Source of the DNA: Phycisphaerae bacterium
Lineage (GTDB): Bacteria; Planctomycetota; Phycisphaerae; UBA1845
DNA: 43,346 bases
NCBI GenBank assembly: GCA_029260075.1
Contig: JAJDDY010000030.1
Location: forward strand, 1 to 43,346
Direction: 5' to 3'
Shown: positions 17,081-25,570 of the stretch, piece by piece
Layout: each line of letters begins with the position of its first letter
How positions within the stretch are numbered: the stretch's first letter is position 1
Notes under the pieces: model-generated
Told to the model about the DNA's origin: nothing
Databases searched by the model: none
What the model saw: only the letters and a program-made list of their open reading frames with translations
Made by a program: the position numbers and the translations under genes

Positions 17081-17335
17081 ATGCACTATCGCAGTCAATT
17101 CGCCATCGTCCTCGCGTCCGCAGCCATCTTAGTCGCGGCTGCGTGTACGTCCGCTCCAAGCGCATCTGACCGGAGCGATGCCTACTCGCCGCAACGACGA
17201 TCGTACGAAGATCAACTGGCCGGGGTGGAAGGCGACCAAGCCGACGGGACGCGGCGGAAGAAACCGAGGCGTCCCGAAGCTGCCGTCGGTCGCGGTAGGG
17301 GGCAGGGCGTGGTCGATCAGCCGATTCGTCCATAG
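17081..17335 (+). CDS. Small exported lipoprotein-like protein
   Basis: An 84-residue protein. The start at 17081 has ACGGAG 8-9 bases upstream. The N-terminus 'FAIVLASAAILVAAACTSAP' is a typical signal with a possible lipobox (AAAC), so it may be lipid-anchored. The mature part is short, charged and probably disordered. It lies 55 bases after the FecR-like gene on the same strand and is probably co-transcribed. No family recognised. Confidence 0.6.
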   Translation: MHYRSQFAIVLASAAILVAAACTSAPSASDRSDAYSPQRRSYEDQLAGVEGDQADGTRRKKPRRPEAAVGRGRGQGVVDQPIRP

Positions 17336-17666
17336 TAGCCTCTCGATCTAGAGCAGGACTATTGCGTAGGGCATGCACTGACTCTTGCCGATCTCAGCCC
17401 GCGCGAGAGTCTTGCATCGGTCGCGTCGTCGGTCCATGACAACGATCAGGTATGGCCGTACCGATTCATCGAGGCATAGTCGTCGTGTAGGCGTGACGTT
17501 TCCGTGTGGGCCGCGGTCGTGGTCGCTGCTATCAGTCTGCTGAAAAAATGTGGCAGCGGCGTCCAGCCGGTGATCCATTAGCGATTTCCGCTTCTCGACG
17601 GGGGCAAGGTCTTCACGTGCGGGTTCGCGGTGACGCGTGTGAGTAGCTGTATTGTTCAACAGGCAG
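17336..17666. other. Gap between convergent genes, largely a MITE-like repeat
   Basis: The right-hand half (17536-17668) is a copy of the terminal-inverted-repeat element. The left-hand half shows nothing I can name. Confidence 0.5.
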
Positions 17667-17668
17667 CT
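17536..17668 (+). repeat. MITE-like element, copy 2 (complete)
   Basis: Same orientation as 4353-4494 and roughly three quarters identical by eye. Shared blocks: 'CCAGCCGGTGAT', 'CATTAGCG', 'GCGGGTTCGCGG'. The right end TTGTTCAACA (17652-17661) is intact; the left end (CTGCTGAAAAAA) is degenerate. The element's end overlaps the stop codon (17667-17669) of the minus-strand gene next to it. Confidence 0.7.
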
Positions 17669-18698
17669 ATTCCGACAAGTTTCCGGAGTCGACGCGGCGA
17701 GTCACGAACCTTGGAAAGACATAGTTGCGGTTGTGAAAAAGAGTGACTTCTCCAGAGAGAATGAAGACCAACCCGGTCGTGACGCGCTCGTGCGCTTGGG
17801 CCATCGTTTCTGTCCCGGCGCTGGGTAGAAGACGCAGCGGTAATTCCGGGTGATCGGCGTGGTCTGACTCGAAGACGAACGTCCACCAACGGCCATCACG
17901 AACGATTCGACCCGGGCGGCGCACCAGCGGCGAGCCATCCGCGAGCAAATTGCTCGCCCCCGATCCCTCATCAGGTTGATCGAACTGTTGCGTCTCCAGC
18001 GCCATGATCTGCTCGACGTTCTGATTGGCCATCGCTTTCAAGGCGTCTTCAGCCGAAACGTCCGCAACGAGTTTCCCGTTCGCCGTTCCATCAGAGTTAG
18101 CATCACCGCTCGGTTCGTTGTGTGGCTGAGCATGATTGTCCGTGGCGTGATTCGGTGACTGCGGCGCTGCGCTCGTTTCGTTCGACCTGACACGCTGCGC
18201 TGCGCGAATGATCATGTAGTTCTCGTCTTCGAATACCGTCATCTCGCCCGAAATCAGAAAGGGGAAGCGCGATGACGATCCCGCAGCCGTTCGAATCATG
18301 AGTTCCAAATTGGCGTTGGGTAGCAGTTTCGTCGGTGGCTCACCGTTGGCTGGGTCGAACACAAACGTCCACCACGGTCCGCTTTGCGCGAGCGTACCGG
18401 TGCGCCCAACGACCGTCGCCCCCTGCGGCAGCAAGAGGGCGTCGGGCTGATCGTTGTCTCCACGTATTGCACCGGTCGGTTCAATAACGCCTGCCATCGG
18501 GCGGGCTCGGCGCAGTGACTTGAGTAATTCGAGGGCTGTTGGGTGGTTGCGTTGATCACGCATGTCTCGGATGCCATGCGGGAGCGAACTGTCGTCCGCA
18601 GGCGTTTCGGTTGGGGGAGTTTGGACCGCGGCGCGACCCATGGTGGCGGCGACCAAGAGGACCGCGATGCTGAGTGTGTAAGGAACCGAACAATTCAC
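17667..18698 (-). CDS. Exported protein with a duplicated WWTFVF domain
   Basis: A 343-residue exported protein, GTG start at 18698 with GGGAG upstream, signal peptide 'IAVLLVAATMGRA'. It holds two copies of one domain, about residues 89-170 and 252-335. Both share 'WWTFVF', a Leu-Leu-Pro ('KLLPN', 'RLLPS'), a short helix with Glu/Thr-Met, then 'LISGEMTVFEDENYMI' matched by 'ILSGEVTLFHNRNYVF'. The linker (171-250) is polar, rich in Asn, His and Asp. I have the impression that single copies of this 'SGEVTxxxxRNY' module occur in other planctomycete proteins with unknown role. Copies differ strongly, so the duplication is old. No catalytic motif. Convergent with the sigma/FecR-like cluster. Confidence 0.75.
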   Translation of the reverse strand: MNCSVPYTLSIAVLLVAATMGRAAVQTPPTETPADDSSLPHGIRDMRDQRNHPTALELLKSLRRARPMAGVIEPTGAIRGDNDQPDALLLPQGATVVGRTGTLAQSGPWWTFVFDPANGEPPTKLLPNANLELMIRTAAGSSSRFPFLISGEMTVFEDENYMIIRAAQRVRSNETSAAPQSPNHATDNHAQPHNEPSGDANSDGTANGKLVADVSAEDALKAMANQNVEQIMALETQQFDQPDEGSGASNLLADGSPLVRRPGRIVRDGRWWTFVFESDHADHPELPLRLLPSAGTETMAQAHERVTTGLVFILSGEVTLFHNRNYVFPRFVTRRVDSGNLSE

Positions 18699-19179
18699 GA
18701 TGATTCAATCTCCCAAGAGCCCGTTCGCTGCGACCGACGTCAGCCCGCCGGCAAACGGCTCCGGATCAGGAACTGTATCCGTTATATCGGTTCAATCAAC
18801 ACGCGCTGTTCAGGAATCCGAGGTTGGTCTGACATGTTGTTGCAGCGTTGCGGTCTTCGTGTGCTTCCGGTGGGTGGTTGGCGCCAATCTCTTATCGACC
18901 GGGGCGAAACGCATCGACATCGGCGTCGGGGCGGTGTCAGACCGACCCCCTGCGCTACTCTGAGCGTGGAATGACCGACTCTCCCCGAGATTTCAGGGCG
19001 ATGTACGTTTTTCTGCTTGTAGTGCGCCAGGCATATGGGATACAATGGACTCCGCTGGACGGTCTGCGATCTTGGTCGGAGTCTTTCGCAACCGCTGTGC
19101 CGGGGCTCGGCTCGGTCTGCTAGGTGTTTCCGGAGTAACCACCTGGCGACGACGTCGATCGTACGAGGAAGGGATCCTC
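18699..19179. other. Gap between divergent secreted-protein genes
   Basis: About 480 bases between two divergent exported-protein genes. No believable gene. One sigma-70-like promoter candidate (19017-19046) faces the Cys-rich protein. Confidence 0.4.
19017..19046 (+). promoter_or_regulatory. Candidate promoter for the Cys-rich surface protein
   Basis: TTGTAG (19017-19022), 18 bases, TACAAT (19041-19046). It would give a leader of about 130 bases before the ATG at 19180. Consensus similarity only. Confidence 0.3.
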
Positions 19180-21501
19180 ATGTCTCTCAAATGTGTTCGC
19201 GCGGTTGCGGTGCGCCACGCGCTAGGAGGTGTCAAGATGCTCGTCCATACTTCGAGTCCGTTGCGGTTCGCTACGATTGTTGCGGTCTGTGGTGTTCTGG
19301 TGGTTAGTGTCACTGCCGTGGCACAGAATAGAAACCCGCACGTGTTCAATGCCCTAACGGGCGAAGCCATCACTCGCGTTCAGGTGGTTGATCTTCGTGC
19401 GGAAACGGCCTTGTTCGGACCGCCGGTGGCGATCGTTAGCAATCAAAACCGCGCTGCGGGTATCGTAGCCGCGGCGAACATCGGTGAGGCTGTTGTGTAC
19501 CAGAACGGACTCGATAGCGGGTTTGGCGTGCGCGACAATTATTCACCGAGCACCGGGCTGTTGTTCCCCGGCACAATGAACGCGGACAATCTCGGTATGG
19601 AGGGCGGATACGCCGGCGAGATATCACGTTTCGAGATGGCGATTTTTCGCAGCATCAACGACCCGCTCACCGGTCTTGGCCTCGCGACCGATCTGCACAT
19701 CGCCCTGTGGGATGGCGATCCACTCCAGATGATCGACACGATTGGTGGTGGGTACGCCGGGGCTGAAGTGGCTGGCTCCGGTGCGGACTTCACGATTCCC
19801 GCCAACGGCTTGTTCATGCTTTCGCACACGCTGCCCAAGGGTTCCGGAGCCATCAACCCCACGAACCGGTTTTGGGGTACGCTAAGCGGTAGCCAAACCG
19901 CCAACCCTTCGTCCTGCCGTACGTTTTTTATCCTTACACTCGTAAAGCCGAGGATTGGCAACGACAACCCCGGCGACATCTGGGAGAAACAGTTTGACAA
20001 CGACTTTGTCGGTGCGACCTGCTGCGGCGATCGCGGTACGGCGTGCAGTGGTGCGGGTGGGGTGTGTGGCCCGACGGGCGAGTCAGTCCTTTGTGACGAC
20101 GGCGACGCCGATGGCGCGTTCGTCTTTTCGTTTGGTGGACCGTGCCTAGGTGACAACGCGACGGACAGTTGCTCGAACTTCCTCTGGAATGTGTTCGCTC
20201 CGGCTGCGGTTACGATGTCCCTAGTCGAGGCTGGCACCCGCAACCCCGAGATCGTTCTTGAGGCCGGCGGTGTGGACGTCGAGATGGAAATCGTAATCAG
20301 CAATTTCAATCCAAACAACGACGGCACGGGGCTCAGGGCGTTTTTGGCGCAGATCGATTCGTCGGGTTACACTTCCGCCGTCACGGGTACGCTCACTCCG
20401 ACCGCGCCAGGTTGCGTCACGGATGCAGACTGCAAGGCGATTTTCGGCGGTGTTTGTGGCATTTCGTCAACCCCGTGTGCGGTTGCGGCGGATTGCCCGT
20501 TTGGCAATATTGAGGGTTGCACTGGTTCGACCTGTAACTTCCCCTACTCTACCGGGGGGTTCTGTCAGCCCGGCTTCATGTTCACGGGTCGTAATAACTA
20601 CGTGTTTAAACAGGCTGTCGGTGACCTTCCGGCGGTCGACACGAGCTACCCGGACTATCGTTACGCGAGTGCCGCTCAGGGCGGTCCGTTGCCCAGCACG
20701 TCCGTGATTTTCCCTGCCTATCTCGGTACGTTGCGGCTCACTGTTTCGCCGAACGCGGCCGGAACGTTCACGATCCCGTTATTCGGCACGCCAAGGAGCG
20801 TTCTGGTTAACCAAGCCGGTCAATTCATTCGGTTGCTCGGTTTCAACCCGGGCAAGATCACGGTCGAGACTGGTCAGTGCTGCGACCTTACCGGCGGTTC
20901 GTGCGGAAGCCTCGTCTGTCTGGGCGACGACTTCACGAAGGCTGACTGTGATGCAGTTGGTGGAGCGTTCAGCAAGGACCGTACCTGCGCTGACCCGTGC
21001 GGTTGCATTCTAGACTCGGAGTGCGATGACGGCGATGCATGTACGGTCGACAGGTGCGACAACGTGGGCACGTGTTTGTGCGACAACTCGGCGCCGACTG
21101 ACTGCTCTGACGGTCTTATCTGCACCGACGATTTCTGCGACTCAGCCACCGGTTGCGCGAACCCGGGTGTGGCCGTCGACGACGGTGATGGTTGTACCCT
21201 CGACGGCTGCGGCGAGACTACGGGTGTAACGCACTTACCGGTGGACGTCGACGACGGCGACCCGGCGACTGTCGACAGTTGCGACTCAGCCACCGGCGTC
21301 ATCACACACCGCAACATCGACACGTTTCCGTGTACCACGCTGGCTGATTGCCCTGCCGGAGCGACCCGTTGCGACCATTCGTTCTGCACAATCGCAGAGC
21401 CCGTCCCAGCCGTTTCGACTTGGGGTTTGCTAGCCCTAGCGCTCACCTTGCTCGTCGGGGCCAAGGTCTACTTCGACCGTCGACGGAAAATGCAAGCCTG
21501 A
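19180..21501 (+). CDS. Large Cys-rich surface protein with C-terminal sorting tail
   Basis: I take the ATG at 19180 because of AGGAAGGGATCC just before it, giving 773 residues; the frame opens at 19045. The signal region is 'FATIVAVCGVLVVSVTAVAQ' (about 32-51). Residues about 60-400 form a beta-rich domain of a kind common in planctomycete exported proteins ('NDNPGDIWEKQFDNDFVG'), followed by Cys-rich parts. About 620-730 holds four diverging repeats of the type 'DDGDACTVDRCDNVGTC', 'CSDGLICTDDFCDSATGC', 'DDGDGCTLDGCGETTG', 'DDGDPATVDSCDSATG'. The last two lose Cys pairs. The C-terminus 'VPAVSTWGLLALALTLLVGA' plus 'KVYFDRRRKMQA' is an IPTL/PEP-CTERM-like sorting signal: motif, one membrane helix, basic tail. 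Such tails are expected to be processed by an exosortase-type system. Likely surface-exposed and stabilised by disulfides or calcium; partner unknown. Confidence 0.85.
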   Translation: MSLKCVRAVAVRHALGGVKMLVHTSSPLRFATIVAVCGVLVVSVTAVAQNRNPHVFNALTGEAITRVQVVDLRAETALFGPPVAIVSNQNRAAGIVAAANIGEAVVYQNGLDSGFGVRDNYSPSTGLLFPGTMNADNLGMEGGYAGEISRFEMAIFRSINDPLTGLGLATDLHIALWDGDPLQMIDTIGGGYAGAEVAGSGADFTIPANGLFMLSHTLPKGSGAINPTNRFWGTLSGSQTANPSSCRTFFILTLVKPRIGNDNPGDIWEKQFDNDFVGATCCGDRGTACSGAGGVCGPTGESVLCDDGDADGAFVFSFGGPCLGDNATDSCSNFLWNVFAPAAVTMSLVEAGTRNPEIVLEAGGVDVEMEIVISNFNPNNDGTGLRAFLAQIDSSGYTSAVTGTLTPTAPGCVTDADCKAIFGGVCGISSTPCAVAADCPFGNIEGCTGSTCNFPYSTGGFCQPGFMFTGRNNYVFKQAVGDLPAVDTSYPDYRYASAAQGGPLPSTSVIFPAYLGTLRLTVSPNAAGTFTIPLFGTPRSVLVNQAGQFIRLLGFNPGKITVETGQCCDLTGGSCGSLVCLGDDFTKADCDAVGGAFSKDRTCADPCGCILDSECDDGDACTVDRCDNVGTCLCDNSAPTDCSDGLICTDDFCDSATGCANPGVAVDDGDGCTLDGCGETTGVTHLPVDVDDGDPATVDSCDSATGVITHRNIDTFPCTTLADCPAGATRCDHSFCTIAEPVPAVSTWGLLALALTLLVGAKVYFDRRRKMQA

Positions 21502-21805
21502 CAGACGACGTCAGCGTGCGGCGTGATCAAAAAGACCGCATGGGAGTCGGCGGGTCACCGGTCGGATTCCGGAGCCACGCTTCTTCAACGAGCTGCTTTG
21601 ATTGAGATCACGTCGCGGCAGAAGTCCCTCTTGCGCGAACCACGGCCGTGTTTTCGTACCAACCCAGTTGTTTCAAAACATTTGAAAACCTTTGTCACGC
21701 TTCGGTGGGTGGGTCTATCCTACGCGCGCCGGGCCTTCGGTTGCGGCCTCCGGCGTGGTGGTCACGGAGGGCTTTCGGTAGCGGTTTGTGTAGGACGGTT
21801 TGAAG
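21502..21805. other. Gap with a decayed MITE-like copy
   Basis: About 300 bases. Positions 21550-21597 ('GGGTCACCGG', 'CCGGAGCCACGCTTCTTCAA') look like an eroded reverse copy of the element at 4353/17536. Nothing else recognised. Confidence 0.4.
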
Positions 21806-22789
21806 ATGATTCGTCGGTCGATTGATGTCGTCGATTGGTACGCCCCGATTCGCGAGAACATCCTCGCCGTGCAGCGTATCTTCGACGACGAACTCGCGAG
21901 CGAACACCCTTTTGTCAACGACCTGTGCGAGCGGGTCCGTTCCTATCGTGGGAAGATGCTTCGGCCTTCGCTCTTGCTCTTGTGTGGCCAGGCGGCGGGC
22001 GATCTTACGCCGGGTCACAACACGTTGGCCGCCGTCGTCGAAATGGTACACATGGCTACGTTGGTCCACGACGACGTACTCGACGAAGCCGACGAGCGAC
22101 GATCGCAACCGGCAGTCTGGTCCACGCACGGCAACACGACGGCCGTGCTCCTCGGCGATTATTTGATCAGCCATGCGTACCATTTGTGCAGCAGCCTTGA
22201 TAGTCAGCACGCCTCGCTACGAATCGCAGCCACCACGAACGTGGTCTGTGAGGGCGAGATGCTGCAGAACCGCCATTGCGGTAACGCGTCGCTTACTGAA
22301 GCGGAGTACTTCGAAATCATCGACCGCAAGACGGGCGCACTTACTGCTACGTCGTGCGAACTCGGAGCTTTTCAATCCGACGCCGACATCGACGTCGTGC
22401 AATCGTTACGGCGTTACGGCATGTATACGGGGCGTGCGTTTCAGATTGTGGACGACGTGCTGGATATTCAGGGCGACGCGGCGCGCGTGGGCAAGACGCT
22501 CGGTGTCGATCTGGCAATGGGTAAGGCTACGCTGCCGATCATCCACTGCCTCAGACATGCATCCCCTGACACGGTGTCGGTTCTTCGGGCGATGATCACC
22601 GGCGAGCGACCGTGCGACGGTGATTGGCTTCGGGACACGGTAGTGGAGACGGACAGCGTGGCCTATGCGTTGTCGCTGGCGTCCCGGTACGTCGACCAAG
22701 CCGTTGTCGAGCTCGATTGCCTTACGCCCAGTGACGCCAAAGCGTCATTGATTGCGATGGCTGAGTTCATCGTGCAGAGAAACTATTGA
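21806..22789 (+). CDS. Polyprenyl diphosphate synthase (long-chain)
   Basis: A 327-residue trans-isoprenyl diphosphate synthase, building long prenyl chains from allylic diphosphate and IPP for quinones or similar lipids. First Asp-rich motif (FARM) 'LVHDDVLDEADERR' with DDxxD at 89-93; second (SARM) 'FQIVDDVLDIQGD' with DDxxD at 216-220. 'GKMLRPSLLLL' near the N-terminus binds IPP diphosphate, and 'GDYLISHA' is typical of octaprenyl/heptaprenyl synthases. The residue five before FARM is Ala, so chain length is not blocked early, which favours a long product. I use the ATG at 21806; a TTG two codons earlier is an alternative. No quinone gene neighbours are present. Confidence 0.93.
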   Translation: MIRRSIDVVDWYAPIRENILAVQRIFDDELASEHPFVNDLCERVRSYRGKMLRPSLLLLCGQAAGDLTPGHNTLAAVVEMVHMATLVHDDVLDEADERRSQPAVWSTHGNTTAVLLGDYLISHAYHLCSSLDSQHASLRIAATTNVVCEGEMLQNRHCGNASLTEAEYFEIIDRKTGALTATSCELGAFQSDADIDVVQSLRRYGMYTGRAFQIVDDVLDIQGDAARVGKTLGVDLAMGKATLPIIHCLRHASPDTVSVLRAMITGERPCDGDWLRDTVVETDSVAYALSLASRYVDQAVVELDCLTPSDAKASLIAMAEFIVQRNY

Positions 22790-22884
22790 TCACCGCCGGT
22801 GTGCAATCTCTGCAGATTTGCCCCTACCGCCGTCCACTTCTCGATTCGCAGTTCGATTCCACATAGCACGGCCACTTGACGATG

Positions 22885-22893
22885 TGGTATAAT
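22885..22893 (+). promoter_or_regulatory. Candidate extended -10 promoter
   Basis: TGG-TATAAT (22885-22893) is a perfect extended -10 (TGn plus TATAAT) about 115 bases before the next gene's ATG at 23010. No good -35 at the standard distance, as is common for extended -10 promoters. Confidence 0.4.
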
Positions 22894-23009
22894 GAAGCGG
22901 GGTCCGTTGACGTGCCGCATGCGCGCAAGCGGCGGCGGATGTCCCTCAGTCTGCGACGATTGGTTTGTGGTTTGCAGGGCTCGATGACATCAGGAGCTTG
23001 GTAAAGCGA

Positions 23010-24107
23010 ATGTGCCGCACGCAACGGGTTATTGCTGGTTGTGCGTTTCTACTCTCGCTCGGATTCTGCGCCGTCCACGCTCAGGACGACGCGACCGGTG
23101 AGGCCGTTGTTGATGAAACCGCGGTCGGCGGGATTCGAGCACTCTCGGGTTTCGCCGACCGCATTGATTGGAAGGTGGAGGCTCCGCGAATTGGCAAGTC
23201 GATGTCGAACCTGTGGAAGCGCAACGGGTGGAACGACGAGTCGGACCGGTTCGCCCTCGACATGGTCACGGACGTGTCTACGATTCCTCCGTGGGAGCCG
23301 CTCAAGCGCATGGGCGCCTTCAACGACCATATCGCGAAACGTTACCAACTCTCAGGTGATCAAGCGCTGCGTTTCCGCGCTTCGTTGATGCGTGAAGCCG
23401 GTCGATTTCTTTGGCGCAACGGCGGGCAGATCGCTCAGCAGATGAAAGAAGGGTTCGAGACGAGGGCTGCGGGCCAACCGTTTACGCCGGATCAAGTCGC
23501 CCGGTGGGCGAGAAGCAGTCAACCGGTCATGGCTGACATGCAGAAGACCCTCGACCGGCTTACGGAAACTATCCGTCCGCTGCTGTCGCCGGAAGCACAG
23601 GAGGTGTTTGATCGTGACTTGCAGAGTTTCGGCAAGCGCCGCGAGTACGTCGACTCGATGACCAAGCGATGGGCTCAGGGCAAGTGGCGTGCGGCGGACT
23701 GGGGTATGGAGGACGACCCGATCCAGAAATCGCAAGGCGCGTCTCGCGACGTGATGCCACCGCCGAGTACGCGCCGCGCTAAGAACGGAACGGGTCTCCG
23801 CGAGGAAGCAGAGGCTACGCAGTGGTTCGCCTACGATCCTGAGACGTGGATTGTCTACGTACGTCAGTTTCGTACCCTGTACGGGCTGGACGCGGCGCAG
23901 ATCAACTCGACGAAATCGATCCACGACGAACTATACGCGCGTGCCGTTTCCTATCAGGAGTCGCGCCGCGCAGAGCTGGACGCCGTGCCGAGGGGGCAGC
24001 GAAGCGATCACGAAGCGTTCGCGCCGATACTTGCGAACTTCGCAGAGGTTCGGGATCGGCTCGAAGCCGTGCTGACCTCAGCGCAGCGAGCCCGCCGCAA
24101 GGATTGA
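23010..24107 (+). CDS. Exported helical protein of unknown function
   Basis: A 365-residue protein from the ATG at 23010 (CAGGAGC upstream), with signal peptide 'VIAGCAFLLSLGFCAVHAQ'. The mature part is rich in charged residues and probably all-helical ('LRFRASLMREAGRFLWRNGG', 'MADMQKTLDRLTETIRPLLS', 'FDRDLQSFGKRREYVDSMTK'). A repeated flavour of 'LSPEAQEVFDRD' and 'LTSAQRARR' recalls Spy/CpxP-type or haemolysin-related helical proteins, but I would not assign a family. The C-terminal part 'WFAYDPETWIVYVRQFRTLY' may be a separate module. The next gene also encodes an exported protein on the same strand. Confidence 0.7.
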   Translation: MCRTQRVIAGCAFLLSLGFCAVHAQDDATGEAVVDETAVGGIRALSGFADRIDWKVEAPRIGKSMSNLWKRNGWNDESDRFALDMVTDVSTIPPWEPLKRMGAFNDHIAKRYQLSGDQALRFRASLMREAGRFLWRNGGQIAQQMKEGFETRAAGQPFTPDQVARWARSSQPVMADMQKTLDRLTETIRPLLSPEAQEVFDRDLQSFGKRREYVDSMTKRWAQGKWRAADWGMEDDPIQKSQGASRDVMPPPSTRRAKNGTGLREEAEATQWFAYDPETWIVYVRQFRTLYGLDAAQINSTKSIHDELYARAVSYQESRRAELDAVPRGQRSDHEAFAPILANFAEVRDRLEAVLTSAQRARRKD

Positions 24108-24306
24108 CCGGCGGGCGATCGTCCGAACATCTGCCAACCGGGGGCGAGGGACGCCGCATAGAGCGATATCGGGGTCTTGAGCAGCCCGTTTGGCTGAACT
24201 GGGGTATCCAACCACGTACGATTTGCCGATTGTATGTAGGTCAGGCGTTGGTTCTTGTCGTATCGAGGCGTTTGCCCGAGGTGTTGGTGTGATCTGGGAG
24301 AAAGAA

Positions 24307-25389
24307 ATGCGATCTGCGTTGGGATGGAGTGTTGCGGTGTGGCCATTGCTGGTTGCCGGTGCGTCGGGCCAGTATGAGCAATCGCCCGTCAATCCGACCT
24401 CGACGATGGACGCGTACGGCAACGCCCGTCCGAGCCTGCCCGAGCGGCGTCCCGAGAACGCCATGCTTACACCCCTAGAGCAGACGACTTATCGTGGATT
24501 CCAGACCAGCGGGCGGCGAATCGATCAGCGGGGCGGTTTCAGCCGTTTTGCGTTGCCCACGGATCTGTTGCCGTTTGAGCGTTTTCGTGCACTTCGCCGT
24601 GCCGAGACAACGGCAACGAGCGGCTATCTTGATCCCGGCGTCCTGCCCTCGTTCAATCAATACGGCGGATTCAGACCACGTGCGCACGCCAACGAAGAAC
24701 CTGAAATCGGTACGGTGCTACGTCGCCGGCAGGAATTGGTCAGCGCAACCGGGCTCAATGCGCCGGTACACCGCGCGTTGAATCGCGGCGAAGGAGCAGG
24801 GGTTGTTCGGTCTTTGGTGGCTGTTACGCCAGTCGTTCAGCCGGTTCCGGTTGTTGAGTTATCGGATTCATCCGTCGCGTCACCGCTGGATGAGTTGCTC
24901 CACGACAACGCCTTTCGCGAGTATGACCGGGTGGAGCTACGCGCTTGGCAATCGTTGTACGAGGGGTCTTATCGTAGCGCGGCACGGGCGTTCGAAACGG
25001 TTTCGCTTATGGAGCCGTCCAACGTAGCGGCGAGACTGGGGTTCCTATTTGCCCATCTCGGACTGCAATCGCACTCAACCGCCCGCGCGGTCGTTAGCGA
25101 GCTGAGTCGCCGCAAGACCAGCCCGTTTCTTGCTGGAATCGATTTATCGGCCGTCTTTGCCGATGCAACGGTCGTGCGGCGATTACGTGTCATCGCGCGA
25201 ACGGTGGCCGTTTCGGACAGCGTCGGCCGGCGAGACCTCGCCCTACAAACCCTTGTGCTCTGGTATCTCGGTGAACCGGAGGAAGCGCTGGCGCTTTCCC
25301 GACGCCTGGTCGCTCGATCCGACGCCAGCGCCTTCGCATCGTGGCCTGACATGATTCTTACGGCTCAGGGACGCCCCGGCGACGATTGA
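24307..25389 (+). CDS. Exported TPR-like protein of unknown function
   Basis: The ATG at 24307 follows GGGAGAAAG, giving 360 residues; the upstream extension to 24190 is unsupported. A signal peptide 'ALGWSVAVWPLLVAGASGQ' precedes a Pro/Arg-rich region of about 180 residues without a recognisable fold. The C-terminal half (about 220-350) is helical with TPR-like features: 'WQSLYEGSYRSAARAFETVS', 'PSNVAARLGFLFAHLGLQ', 'DLALQTLVLWYLGEPEEALA'. A peptide or protein scaffold role outside the membrane is possible. It precedes the CapD-like gene by about 180 bases, but no functional link is shown. Confidence 0.7.
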   Translation: MRSALGWSVAVWPLLVAGASGQYEQSPVNPTSTMDAYGNARPSLPERRPENAMLTPLEQTTYRGFQTSGRRIDQRGGFSRFALPTDLLPFERFRALRRAETTATSGYLDPGVLPSFNQYGGFRPRAHANEEPEIGTVLRRRQELVSATGLNAPVHRALNRGEGAGVVRSLVAVTPVVQPVPVVELSDSSVASPLDELLHDNAFREYDRVELRAWQSLYEGSYRSAARAFETVSLMEPSNVAARLGFLFAHLGLQSHSTARAVVSELSRRKTSPFLAGIDLSAVFADATVVRRLRVIARTVAVSDSVGRRDLALQTLVLWYLGEPEEALALSRRLVARSDASAFASWPDMILTAQGRPGDD

Positions 25390-25570
25390 CCTATGTGTTT
25401 CCGAATACCCGCCTGCGAACACTGGGAAGAGGCGTGGGAGGGCCACGCTGCCTCTTTTTGACGCCCGCCCGGGGGATAGAGGCGTCATTCCCGTGAAACT
25501 GCGTACGAATTCAAGCGGCGACGGTGGGGCGGGTCGTGATGGCAGGTTTGAATGACGATGTAACATCGAC

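Noticed and set aside
22840-22870. GTTCGATTCC, which resembles a tRNA T-arm
   Set aside because: The flanks do not pair to make a T-stem, and no anticodon arm or acceptor stem can be built upstream.
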